A stretch of 64,000 bases of DNA from positions 1,116,001 to 1,180,000 of the forward strand of contig NZ_JANLCM010000002.1 of assembly GCF_024979235.1 (NCBI RefSeq), read 5' to 3'. This DNA is from Herbiconiux aconitum (GTDB taxonomy: Bacteria; Actinomycetota; Actinomycetes; Actinomycetales; Microbacteriaceae). Position numbers and translations under genes: made by a program. The notes under the pieces are model-generated. The model did no database searches, was not told where the DNA came from, and saw only the letters and a program-made list of their open reading frames with translations. Below, piece by piece: positions 56,152-63,226 of this stretch; the first letter of the stretch is position 1; the number at the start of each line of letters is the position of its first letter.

Positions 56152-56198
56152 CGCCAAAATCCGCCCCCGAACCGAGGTTCGAAGGGCGGATTTCGGCG
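56152..56198. repeat. Palindromic intergenic repeat, copy 2
   Basis: CGCCAAAATCCGCCC and its near-complement GGGCGGATTTCGGCG (one mismatch) form a hairpin, with a second small stem (CGAACC/GGTTCG) in the loop. The arms match those at 30883-30928. Here it lies in the 133-bp gap between padR and the MFS gene. Confidence 0.75.
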
Positions 56199-56233
56199 AG
56201 TCGCGATGAGGATCGGACCCGGGGGTGTCGGGG

Positions 56234-56833
56234 TTAGTCGGCCAGGATGAGGTAGAGGGCGCGGCGGGCCTCGTCGACCTTGGCGGTCGCCTGGGCGCGC
56301 TGCTCATCGGTGGCGGCGAAGCGGAACTGCTGCACCACTCCCATAAGCTTCGCGACCGCCGCGTGGAACTCCGCGTCGGCGGCGGACTGGCCGGGCGTGG
56401 CCTCCCAGGCCTTGGTGAGCTCCTCCTGGTGCTCGGCCACGTAGGCCTTGCCCGCATCCGTCAGTTCGAACTCGGTGCGCCGGCCGTCTCCGGTCGACAC
56501 GATGAGCTCTTCGTCGACGAGCTGCTGGAGGGTGGGGTAGATCGAGCCGGGGCTCGGGCGCCACACTCCCCCGGTCTTCTGGGCGATCGCCTTGATCAGG
56601 CCGTAGCCGTTCGACGGAGCCTCGGAGAGGAGGGACAGGATGGCGGAGCGCACGTCGCCGCGGCTCGCCCGCTGCGGGCCGCGCGGACCGAATCCGGGGC
56701 CGAAGCCGCCGAATCCGGGGCCTCCGGGGCCACCGGGACCGAAGCCCCGGCCGCCGCGGCCGCCGTGCCCGTGGGGGCCGCGCTGCCAGCTGTGGTGTTC
56801 GTGAATGGTTGTGGTGTCGTGAATGCCTCGCAT
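56234..56833 (-). CDS. PadR-family transcriptional regulator
   Basis: A 199-residue PadR protein. After a glycine-rich N-terminal stretch (GPGGPGGPGFGGFGPGFG) the winged helix begins VRSAILSLLSEAPSNGYGLI, with GSIYPTLQQLVDEELI and the wing VSTGDGRRTEFELTDAG. The C-terminal helices form the dimer part. It starts ATG 56833 and is divergent from the DyP peroxidase. Two CGATATATCG-like sites lie between them, so it likely represses the peroxidase and itself. Confidence 0.92.
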   Translation of the reverse strand: MRGIHDTTTIHEHHSWQRGPHGHGGRGGRGFGPGGPGGPGFGGFGPGFGPRGPQRASRGDVRSAILSLLSEAPSNGYGLIKAIAQKTGGVWRPSPGSIYPTLQQLVDEELIVSTGDGRRTEFELTDAGKAYVAEHQEELTKAWEATPGQSAADAEFHAAVAKLMGVVQQFRFAATDEQRAQATAKVDEARRALYLILAD

Positions 56834-56887
56834 GGGAGCATCCTTTCTGTCAGAGTCTGTGTCGCGAGTGTTACGCGATGTGTTAAA

Positions 56888-56930
56888 GATATATCGCTCA
56901 ATTCAGGAATGTCAAGTCTCCGATATATCG
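56888..56930. promoter_or_regulatory. Probable PadR operators (two ATATATCG sites)
   Basis: GATATATCG at 56888-56896 and CGATATATCG at 56921-56930, about 34 bp apart, lie between divergent padR and the DyP gene. The second overlaps the expected -35 region of the peroxidase gene and the first lies near the padR promoter. Confidence 0.65.
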
Positions 56931-56945
56931 TTCACAGGCAACGTT

Positions 56946-56951
56946 TAGAAT
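56946..56951 (+). promoter_or_regulatory. Putative -10 element of the DyP gene
   Basis: TAGAAT followed by six bases and ATG 56958, with no ribosome-binding site; a leaderless start. Confidence 0.55.
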
Positions 56952-56957
56952 CGCTGC

Positions 56958-57917
56958 ATGCACGAGGATGCCTGGGACCGCACCACCATCGAGCCGCAGA
57001 GCGTCAACGCTCCCCTGTCGACGTCGGCGATCTTCTTGACCGTCACCATCCGTGACGGGCAGGATGCCGCCGACCGGGTTCGCGACATCGTCTCCGACAT
57101 CGGCGGGCTGGTGCGCGCCGTCGGCTTCCGCGACCTGAACGGGCACCTCTCGTGCAACGTCGGCATCGGTTCCGACGCGTGGGATCGCTTCGGGCACCCG
57201 ACCCGCCCGGCCCAGCTGCGCCCCTTCTTCGAGCTGCGCGGGCCGGTGCACACCGCTGTGGCCACCCCCGGAGACCTGCTCTTCCACATCCGCGCCGAGC
57301 GCACCGACCTCGCGTTCGAGCTGGAGCGTCTGCTCCTCGGCAAGCTCGGCGACGCCGTGACCGTGGTCGACGAGGTGCAGGGCTTCCGCTACTTCGACTC
57401 GCGCGACCTGCTCGGCTTCGTCGACGGCACCGAGAACCCCACGGGCTCGTCGATGGCGTACTGGTCGCTGGTCGGCGACGAAGACGAGGAGTTCGCCGGC
57501 GGCAGTTACGTGGTGGTGCAGAAGTACCTGCACGACCTCGACGCCTGGGGGCTGCTCACCACCGAGCAGCAGGAGCACATCATCGGTCGCACCAAGGCCG
57601 ACAACGTCGAACTCGACGAAGGCCCGCACGACCGCAAATCGCACAAGACCCTCAACACCATCGTCGACGCGAACGGGCAGGAGCACGACATCCTGCGCGA
57701 CAACATGCCCTTCGGTCGACCCGGCGTCGGCGAGTTCGGCACCTACTTCATCGGCTACGCGCGCGAGCTGTGGGTGATCGAGCAGATGCTGCGACGGATG
57801 TTCGTGGGCGACCCGGTGGGCTCCTACGACCGCATCCTCGACTTCTCGCGCGCCGTGACCGGGTCGACCTTCTTCATCCCGTCGGCCGACATGCTGGAAT
57901 CGCTCGGCGACTCCTGA
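56958..57917 (+). CDS. Dye-decolourising (DyP-type) heme peroxidase
   Basis: A 319-residue DyP-type peroxidase that oxidises substrates with hydrogen peroxide at a heme. The signature GxxDG is in LLGFVDGTENPTG, whose aspartate is the acid-base catalyst. The heme-ligand histidine lies in the SHKTLNTIVDANG region, and RDNMPFGRPGVGEFGTYF is typical. No Tat signal is present, so it is cytoplasmic. No encapsulin gene is next to it, and the C-terminus (ADMLESLGDS) shows no clear encapsulation tag. It is divergent from PadR. Confidence 0.95.
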   Translation: MHEDAWDRTTIEPQSVNAPLSTSAIFLTVTIRDGQDAADRVRDIVSDIGGLVRAVGFRDLNGHLSCNVGIGSDAWDRFGHPTRPAQLRPFFELRGPVHTAVATPGDLLFHIRAERTDLAFELERLLLGKLGDAVTVVDEVQGFRYFDSRDLLGFVDGTENPTGSSMAYWSLVGDEDEEFAGGSYVVVQKYLHDLDAWGLLTTEQQEHIIGRTKADNVELDEGPHDRKSHKTLNTIVDANGQEHDILRDNMPFGRPGVGEFGTYFIGYARELWVIEQMLRRMFVGDPVGSYDRILDFSRAVTGSTFFIPSADMLESLGDS

Positions 57918-57921
57918 CTGG

Positions 57922-59295
57922 TCAGGCGCGGCCGGCTCGGAAGGCGTGTCCGCGGTGCGTCTTCGGCAGGTGAGCGGTGCCGTCGGGGAACAGCCGCTCC
58001 CGTAGGGTCGCGCCCTCGTATTCGCTCCGAGCCAGGCCCCGGCGGCGGAGCTCGGGCAGCAGCAGCTCGATGAAGTCGTCATAGGTCTCGGGAGTCAGGT
58101 GCGGCTGGATGAGGAATCCGTCGGCCCCGGTCTGCCGCACGAACTCCTCGACCTGGTCGACCACCTCCGTCGGGCTGCCCACGAACACGCTGCCGTTGAT
58201 GCCCGTGCGCCGGAAGTTCTCCAGGATGTCGCGCACCAGTGGTGCCGGCTTGCCGTCGCGCCCGAGGTAGCGCTCGAGGTTCGACTGCCCCAGCTCGGTG
58301 CGCGACTGGGCGATCGGTTTGTCGGGATCGAGCGCCAGCAGATCGACCCCCGTGTTGCCGGCGTAGATCGCCGCGGCACCCTCCGGGGTCGACATCGCGA
58401 GCATCTCGGCGTGCTTCGCCCAGGCCTCCTCGCTCGTCGGCGCCGTGATGAACAGGGCGCCGACCACGATCTTGATGGCGTCGGCAGGTCGTCCGGCGGC
58501 GACCGCACTCGCTCGAACGCCCGCGATGGTGCGCGCCACCGTCTCGGGCTCGCCACCTCCCACGAACACCGCTTCGGCATTGCGCCCCGCGAAATCGCGC
58601 CCGCGCCCGGAGGCGCCGGCCTGCACGAGCAGCGGGGTGCGCTGCGGCGAGGGCGGCAGGTTCAGGATGCCGTCGGTGCGGAAGTACGGCCCCTCATGAT
58701 GCACGATGTGCACCTTCTCGGGGTCGGCGTAGACACCGCTCGCCTTGTCACGCACCAGGGCGTCGTCTTGCCAGGAGCCCTCCCAGAGGGTGAGGTTCAC
58801 GTCGAGGTAGTCGTCGGCCATGTCGTAGCGGAGGTCGTGTGCGATCAGCTCCTTGCCCATCAGGGCTGCGGCGGTGGCTCCCGACGAGCCGGTCACGATG
58901 TTCCAGCCGATCCGGCCATCGGTGAAGTGGTCGAGGGTGGCGAAGCGGCGCGCGTTGGCCGCGGGAGGTTCGACCGTGGTCGAGGTGGTCACGATGAAGC
59001 CGAGATTCTCGGTGACGGCCGCGACCGCCGAGATGAGCGGCATCGGGTCGCCGTGCGGGATGCCGCGCCCCTCGCGCACCGCCGCCGGCAGCAGTTCGCC
59101 GTCGAGGGCCGGGAAGCCGTAGCTGTCGGCGAGGAAGAGGAAGTCGAACCGCGCGTCCTCGAACTTCTTCGCCAGCGCGGTCCAGTGCGAGAGTTTCGTG
59201 AAGTCGGCAGAGGTGTCGCGCGGGTGCTGCCACGCGGAGCCGACTGTGCCGTTCGGACCGATGTACTGGAAGATCCCGAGAATGAGGGGGTTCAT
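57922..59295 (-). CDS. LLM-class flavin-dependent monooxygenase (NtaA/SnaA/DszA family)
   Basis: A 457-residue FMNH2-dependent monooxygenase. Family motifs are NPLILGIFQYIGPNG at the start, DFLFLADSYGFP, TSTTVEPPAANARRFATLDH, GWNIVTGSSG and the C-terminal FVGSPTEVVDQVEEFV. Relatives oxidise aminopolycarboxylates, sulfur heterocycles or similar compounds with a partner flavin reductase; none is encoded nearby. It is divergent from the XRE-cupin regulator, which probably controls it. It converges with the DyP gene with 4 bases between. Confidence 0.92.
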   Translation of the reverse strand: MNPLILGIFQYIGPNGTVGSAWQHPRDTSADFTKLSHWTALAKKFEDARFDFLFLADSYGFPALDGELLPAAVREGRGIPHGDPMPLISAVAAVTENLGFIVTTSTTVEPPAANARRFATLDHFTDGRIGWNIVTGSSGATAAALMGKELIAHDLRYDMADDYLDVNLTLWEGSWQDDALVRDKASGVYADPEKVHIVHHEGPYFRTDGILNLPPSPQRTPLLVQAGASGRGRDFAGRNAEAVFVGGGEPETVARTIAGVRASAVAAGRPADAIKIVVGALFITAPTSEEAWAKHAEMLAMSTPEGAAAIYAGNTGVDLLALDPDKPIAQSRTELGQSNLERYLGRDGKPAPLVRDILENFRRTGINGSVFVGSPTEVVDQVEEFVRQTGADGFLIQPHLTPETYDDFIELLLPELRRRGLARSEYEGATLRERLFPDGTAHLPKTHRGHAFRAGRA

Positions 59296-59343
59296 GGGAT
59301 ATTTATGTCATATATATCTTTCCAGCAGATTTCGGGAGGTTTC

Positions 59344-59949
59344 GTGGTCGTGAAATCCGGCGGGGCGGGCGCGGGGCGATCGACGGGCCCGCTCGACGAG
59401 GAGGCTGTGGCAATGGGTGGGCGCATCCGGAGTCTGCGGCGGGAGCGCGCGCTGACATTGGTGCAGTTGGCCGGGCTCGTGGGGATGTCGCAGCCGTTCC
59501 TCAGCCTGGTCGAGCGGGGTCACGCGCGGCTCAGCCTCGCCTCGATGGCTCGGCTCTCGGCAGCGTTGGGCGTGCCCTCGGGCGCCCTGCTCGCCACACC
59601 GCCCTCGGAACGGCTCACGGGCGGCGGCGTCGACGTGGTGCACGCGAAGGAGCGGCCGGCGGCGGGGCATCGGGCTGTCTGGCAGCTGGCACAGCTGCCG
59701 CGCGGCCTCTTCGGCATCGAGATGGTGGGCGTCGAACGCGAGTACACCGAGTTCGCGACGCACGAGGAAGACGAGTTCCTCTACCTCCTGGGCGGCACGC
59801 TCCAGGTCGGTCTCCTCGACGGCACGGGGCACACCCTGCGCCCGGGCGACTCGCTCGCGATCGAGGCCGGTGTCGCACATGGGTGGCGCGCCATCGGGCC
59901 GCGCGGCTTCCGCGTCGTCATCGTGACCTCGGGCGTGCCCTCGCACTGA
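59344..59949 (+). CDS. XRE-cupin transcriptional regulator
   Basis: A 201-residue regulator starting at GTG 59344 (or GTG 59350), after GGGAGG. The XRE helix-turn-helix covers about residues 22-80 (RIRSLRRERALTLVQLAGL, MSQPFLSLVERGHARLS). The C-terminal half is a cupin (HEEDEFLYLLGGTLQVGLL and LRPGDSLAIEAGVAHGW), a likely ligand-binding barrel. It is divergent from the flavin monooxygenase gene, with an AT-rich 48-bp gap (TATATAT stretch), so it probably controls that gene. Confidence 0.9.
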   Translation: MVVKSGGAGAGRSTGPLDEEAVAMGGRIRSLRRERALTLVQLAGLVGMSQPFLSLVERGHARLSLASMARLSAALGVPSGALLATPPSERLTGGGVDVVHAKERPAAGHRAVWQLAQLPRGLFGIEMVGVEREYTEFATHEEDEFLYLLGGTLQVGLLDGTGHTLRPGDSLAIEAGVAHGWRAIGPRGFRVVIVTSGVPSH

Positions 59950-60018
59950 GGCGTGGTGAGGTTCCACCGGTGTGGGAGCGACCGATCCGATAGAGGCATC
60001 GGTCGACACTCATCACCC

Positions 60019-61230
60019 TCAGAACCCGACGACCTCCGAGACGGCCAGCGCGTCGATCCGTTCGGGCGAGAGCACGTGCTCGATCGCGAGCACGCCGGCT
60101 CCGATCAGTCCAGCATCCACCGCCGCCCGCGACTGCACGATCGAGAGGTGTTCGGTGGCCAAAGGCATCGACCGCGCATAGACGACCTCGCGCACGCCCG
60201 CGATCAGATGTTCGCCGGCCTGCGCCATCGACCCGCCGATCGCGATGACCGAGGGGTTGATGAGACTGACGCACGCAGCGAGCACCTCGCCGATGTCGCG
60301 GCCTGCTTGGCGCACGGCTTGGATGGCCTCCACGTCGCCCGCCCGCACCCGAGCGATCACGTCGGCGCCGTTCGGGCTGTCGATGCCCGCTCGGCGCAGG
60401 GACTCGGCGATCGCAGGTCCGGAGGCGACGGCTTCCAGGCATCCGCGGTTTCCGCAGCGGCACGGCGTGTCGGCGCCGTGCGGAACCTGCACGTGCCCGA
60501 TGTCGCCCGCGATTCCCTGTGCGCCCCGCTGCAGCACGCCGCTCGAGATCACGCCCGATCCGATGCCGGTCGCGACCTTCACGAAGAGGAAGTGCTGCAC
60601 CCCCGGCCAAGCGTAGGCGACCTCCCCGAGCGCCATCAGGTTGACATCGTTGTCGACCAGCACGGGCACGTCGATGCGGTCGCGCACGCGGGCCGGCACG
60701 TCGACGCCGTCCCATCCGGGCATGATCGGAGGGTTGGTCGGTCGGCCCGAGGTGTGTTCGACCGGGCCGGGCAGGCCGATCCCGATCGCGGCCAGGTCGC
60801 CCTCGTCGTGGCCGGCCTCGTGCAGCAAATCCAGCCCTGCCTCCACCAGCCAGCCGAGCACGCGGTCGGGGCCGTCGGTGATGTCGATCGGATCACTGTG
60901 GCGGGCCTGAATGGTTCCGCTGAGGTCGCTGATGCCGATGGTCGCGTGGGTTGCGCCGAGATCGGCGGCGAGCACGACACGCGCCCGCGGGTTGAACGCG
61001 AAACGCGACGACGGGCGACCTCCCGTGGAGATGGCCTCGCCCACCGGGGCGATGAGGCCGAGGGCGAGCAATCCGTCGATGCGGGAGGCGATCGTGGATC
61101 GGGCGAGCCCGGTCTGGGCGGCCAGCTCGGCCCGGGTGCGCGGCCGGCCGTCGCGAAGGATCTGGAAGAGTCCGCTCGCACCGTTCCCCGGCGCCGAAGC
61201 GGCACTCGGGCCGCCGAACACTCCACTCAT
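60019..61230 (-). CDS. ROK-family transcriptional repressor
   Basis: A 403-residue ROK protein with an N-terminal helix-turn-helix (about residues 25-80; TRAELAAQTGLARSTIASR), then the sugar-kinase-like ROK domain. The latter carries LAADLGATHATIGI, VDNDVNLMALGE, GIAGDIGHV and the zinc motif CRCGNRGCLEAVASG. Such repressors bind a sugar ligand. It starts ATG 61230. An upstream inverted repeat (61290-61315) is a good operator candidate. The frame stays open far beyond the start, but that part is noise over neighbouring genes. Confidence 0.92.
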   Translation of the reverse strand: MSGVFGGPSAASAPGNGASGLFQILRDGRPRTRAELAAQTGLARSTIASRIDGLLALGLIAPVGEAISTGGRPSSRFAFNPRARVVLAADLGATHATIGISDLSGTIQARHSDPIDITDGPDRVLGWLVEAGLDLLHEAGHDEGDLAAIGIGLPGPVEHTSGRPTNPPIMPGWDGVDVPARVRDRIDVPVLVDNDVNLMALGEVAYAWPGVQHFLFVKVATGIGSGVISSGVLQRGAQGIAGDIGHVQVPHGADTPCRCGNRGCLEAVASGPAIAESLRRAGIDSPNGADVIARVRAGDVEAIQAVRQAGRDIGEVLAACVSLINPSVIAIGGSMAQAGEHLIAGVREVVYARSMPLATEHLSIVQSRAAVDAGLIGAGVLAIEHVLSPERIDALAVSEVVGF

Positions 61231-61289
61231 GCGGCCCAGTAAACCACAGCACCGACGCCGAGCTGCCGCGGAAACGTAACGAACCGGAC

Positions 61290-61315
61290 ACTTTTGTCGA
61301 AAGACCTGCAAAAGT
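61290..61315. promoter_or_regulatory. Inverted repeat, candidate operator of the ROK repressor
   Basis: ACTTTTG (61290-61296) and CAAAAGT (61309-61315), perfect 7-bp arms around a 12-bp spacer, lie in the gap between the divergent ROK repressor and the gene at 61396. The arrangement resembles operators of NagC-like ROK proteins. A CATAAT hexamer (61330-61335) downstream may be the -10 of the plus-strand gene. Confidence 0.55.
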
Positions 61316-61395
61316 CGACCTGCTGGTGTCATAATCCTTGTCGTGGGCGACGATGCCATCGAGCGGAGTCGCGACTGACGACGCAGGAGGCACAG

Positions 61396-61851
61396 ATGCA
61401 GCACGAGCTGGAGCTCAACGCCTGGGTGTGGAACGCTCCCCGATCGGCGCGTGACGTGCGCCGGGTCACCGAACTCGCCGAGGCCGTGGGCTTCCGCAGC
61501 GAAGACATCGGCGCCGATTCCGGCACCGTCTTCGTGGTGCGGATCATCGCCGTCGAGTCCTCCAACGGCATCGCGGCCACCACCACTCCGCGCACCACGG
61601 TCACGATGAGCGACGCCGAGGTTCCGCTGGACGCGGCCGCCTTCTACGCGAACATCGCCACGGCCGTCGGACGCACCATAGCCCGAACGGATGCTTATCC
61701 CGGCTCGCCCACCACCAGCATCCAGATCGACAGCACGCAGTTCGTCGTGCGGGCTCCCAGCCCCTCGACGGCGCTCGACGCGGTGCTCGGGCGGGTGAGC
61801 GTCGGCCGCGCCGACCTCCGGTCGACCACCCCCGACCTCATCGCGGTCTGA
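61396..61851 (+). CDS. Hypothetical protein, 151 residues
   Basis: ATG 61396 follows GGAGGCACAG. The protein is soluble (MQHELELNAWVWNAPRSA), has an alternating alpha/beta look and no recognised family. It lies 12 bases before the alpha/beta hydrolase in the same orientation, so the two are co-transcribed and probably under the ROK repressor. It could be a partner of the hydrolase, but nothing more can be said. Confidence 0.65.
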   Translation: MQHELELNAWVWNAPRSARDVRRVTELAEAVGFRSEDIGADSGTVFVVRIIAVESSNGIAATTTPRTTVTMSDAEVPLDAAAFYANIATAVGRTIARTDAYPGSPTTSIQIDSTQFVVRAPSPSTALDAVLGRVSVGRADLRSTTPDLIAV

Positions 61852-61863
61852 GGAGCACACGCC

Positions 61864-62544
61864 ATGACCCGCGCTCGCAACGTCGTGCTGGTGCACGGTG
61901 CGTATGCCGACGGTTCGTCGTGGGCCGACGTCATCCCCCTTCTGCAGGAGGCCGGCCTGCGGGTGACGGCCGTGCAGAATCCACTGACCTCGCTCGCCGA
62001 CGACGTGGCGGCGACACGACGCGCGCTCGCGCTGCAGGAGGGTGCGACCGTCTTGGCGGGCCACTCCTGGGCGGGCACGGTGATCAGCGAAGCCGGCACC
62101 GACGAGCGCGTCTCGGCCCTGGTCTACGTCGCCGCACGGGCACCGGATGCCGGCGAGGACTACGCGGCGCTGGCCGGCCGGTTTCCGACACCGCCCGCCT
62201 CGGCAGGGCTCGTTCACTCGAATGGCTTCGCGCAACTCTCCGAAGAAGCCTTCCTCGCCGATTTCGCGAACGGCATCGGAGCTGAGCGCGCCCGCACGCT
62301 CTACGCCGTGCAGGGGCCTGTGGCCGACACGCTGTTCGCCTCCCGCACGACGGCAGCGGCGTGGCGCTCGCGCCCCACGTACTACTCCGTCTCCACGCGC
62401 GACCGCACGACGTCGCCCGAGCTGGAACGCTTCCTGGCCGACCGGATGAAGGCTGAGACCATCGAACTCGACAGCGGCCACCTGGCGATGATCAGCCACT
62501 CGCACGACGTGGCCCGATTGATTCTCGCAGCAGCAGAGCACTGA
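61864..62544 (+). CDS. Alpha/beta hydrolase (EstC-like esterase)
   Basis: A 226-residue hydrolase. The oxyanion motif is VVLVHGAYADGSSW and the nucleophile lies in AGHSWAGTVISEAG. The histidine is in the C-terminal SGHLAMISHSHDV, with the acid in the TYYSVSTRDRT region replaced or displaced. It has no signal peptide. The small size and motifs match salicylate/pyrethroid-esterase-like (EstC) proteins. It follows the hypothetical gene at 61396. Confidence 0.88.
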   Translation: MTRARNVVLVHGAYADGSSWADVIPLLQEAGLRVTAVQNPLTSLADDVAATRRALALQEGATVLAGHSWAGTVISEAGTDERVSALVYVAARAPDAGEDYAALAGRFPTPPASAGLVHSNGFAQLSEEAFLADFANGIGAERARTLYAVQGPVADTLFASRTTAAAWRSRPTYYSVSTRDRTTSPELERFLADRMKAETIELDSGHLAMISHSHDVARLILAAAEH

Positions 62545-62633
62545 CGTCAGATAAAGCACGTCAGGGCAAGCACGTCAGAGCGACGGTCAAGCGAGGAGAG
62601 GCCGGCAGGATGACGCCGGTGGAAGTTCTTCGG

Positions 62634-62706
62634 TGGACCCGAGGGGATTCGAACCCCTGACCCCCTGCATGCCATGCAGGTGCGCTACCAACTGCGCCAC
62701 GGGCCC
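62634..62706 (-). tRNA. tRNA-Ala (anticodon GGC)
   Basis: A complete cloverleaf on the minus strand: acceptor stem GGGCCCG pairs with CGGGTCC (one G-U), the D arm has GCGCAGTTGGTAGCGC, the anticodon stem CCTGC/GCAGG encloses loop ATGGCAT (anticodon GGC), and the T arm has GGTTCGAATCC. The discriminator base is A, followed by CCG, so the CCA end is not encoded. Confidence 0.95.
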
Positions 62707-62819
62707 AATCTGTGTTGCCACATCTTGGTTTCGCTGCCTCCACTCGCGCGGAAACAACTTGTCTAGATTACTACATGCCGAGCCCGCTCGCGAACCACGC
62801 CAGGCTCCGGATGCGTGGG

Positions 62820-63191
62820 TTACGCATCCGCCGCCGTCACCTGCAGCGGAACGACGGGGCAGTCTTTCCAGAGCCGCTCGAGCGAGTAGTACATGCGGTC
62901 TTCTTCGTGGAAGACATGCACGACGAGGTCGCCGAAGTCGAGCAGGATCCAGCGCCCCTCCGACCAGCCTTCCCGCCGGATGACCTTGCTGCCGGCTTCG
63001 GCCAGGCGGTCGGTGATCTCTTCGGCGATGGCGACGACGTTGCGCTCGTTGCGGCCGGATGCGAGCAGGAAGACGTCAGCGAGCGGAAGCGGTCCGGAGA
63101 CGTCGAGGGCGACGAGATTCTCGGCCTGCTTGGAGTCGGCCGCCGAAGCGGCGAGCTGAGCGAGTTCGATCGAGTTGATTGAAGCAGTCAC
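62820..63191 (-). CDS. rsfS: Ribosomal silencing factor RsfS
   Basis: A 123-residue protein that binds ribosomal protein L14 and blocks subunit joining when growth slows. Family motifs are LVALDVSGPLPLADVFLLAS, RNVVAIAEEI, EGWSEGRWILLDFGD and VVHVFHEEDRMYYSLERLW. It starts ATG 63191. The gene upstream on the same strand is the acidic membrane protein at 63227, and tRNA-Ala lies downstream. Confidence 0.95.
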   Translation of the reverse strand: MTASINSIELAQLAASAADSKQAENLVALDVSGPLPLADVFLLASGRNERNVVAIAEEITDRLAEAGSKVIRREGWSEGRWILLDFGDLVVHVFHEEDRMYYSLERLWKDCPVVPLQVTAADA

Positions 63192-63226
63192 GAAGACTTT
63201 CTGTTCAGTTCGGGCCAGGCCGCAGC

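Noticed and set aside
56958..57917. DyP peroxidase as encapsulin cargo
   Set aside because: No encapsulin gene in the neighbourhood and no clear targeting tag at the C-terminus.
60019..62559. An 846-codon frame suggesting a fused ROK protein
   Set aside because: Only the part from ATG 61230 on matches ROK repressors; the upstream part lies antisense to the hypothetical and hydrolase genes.
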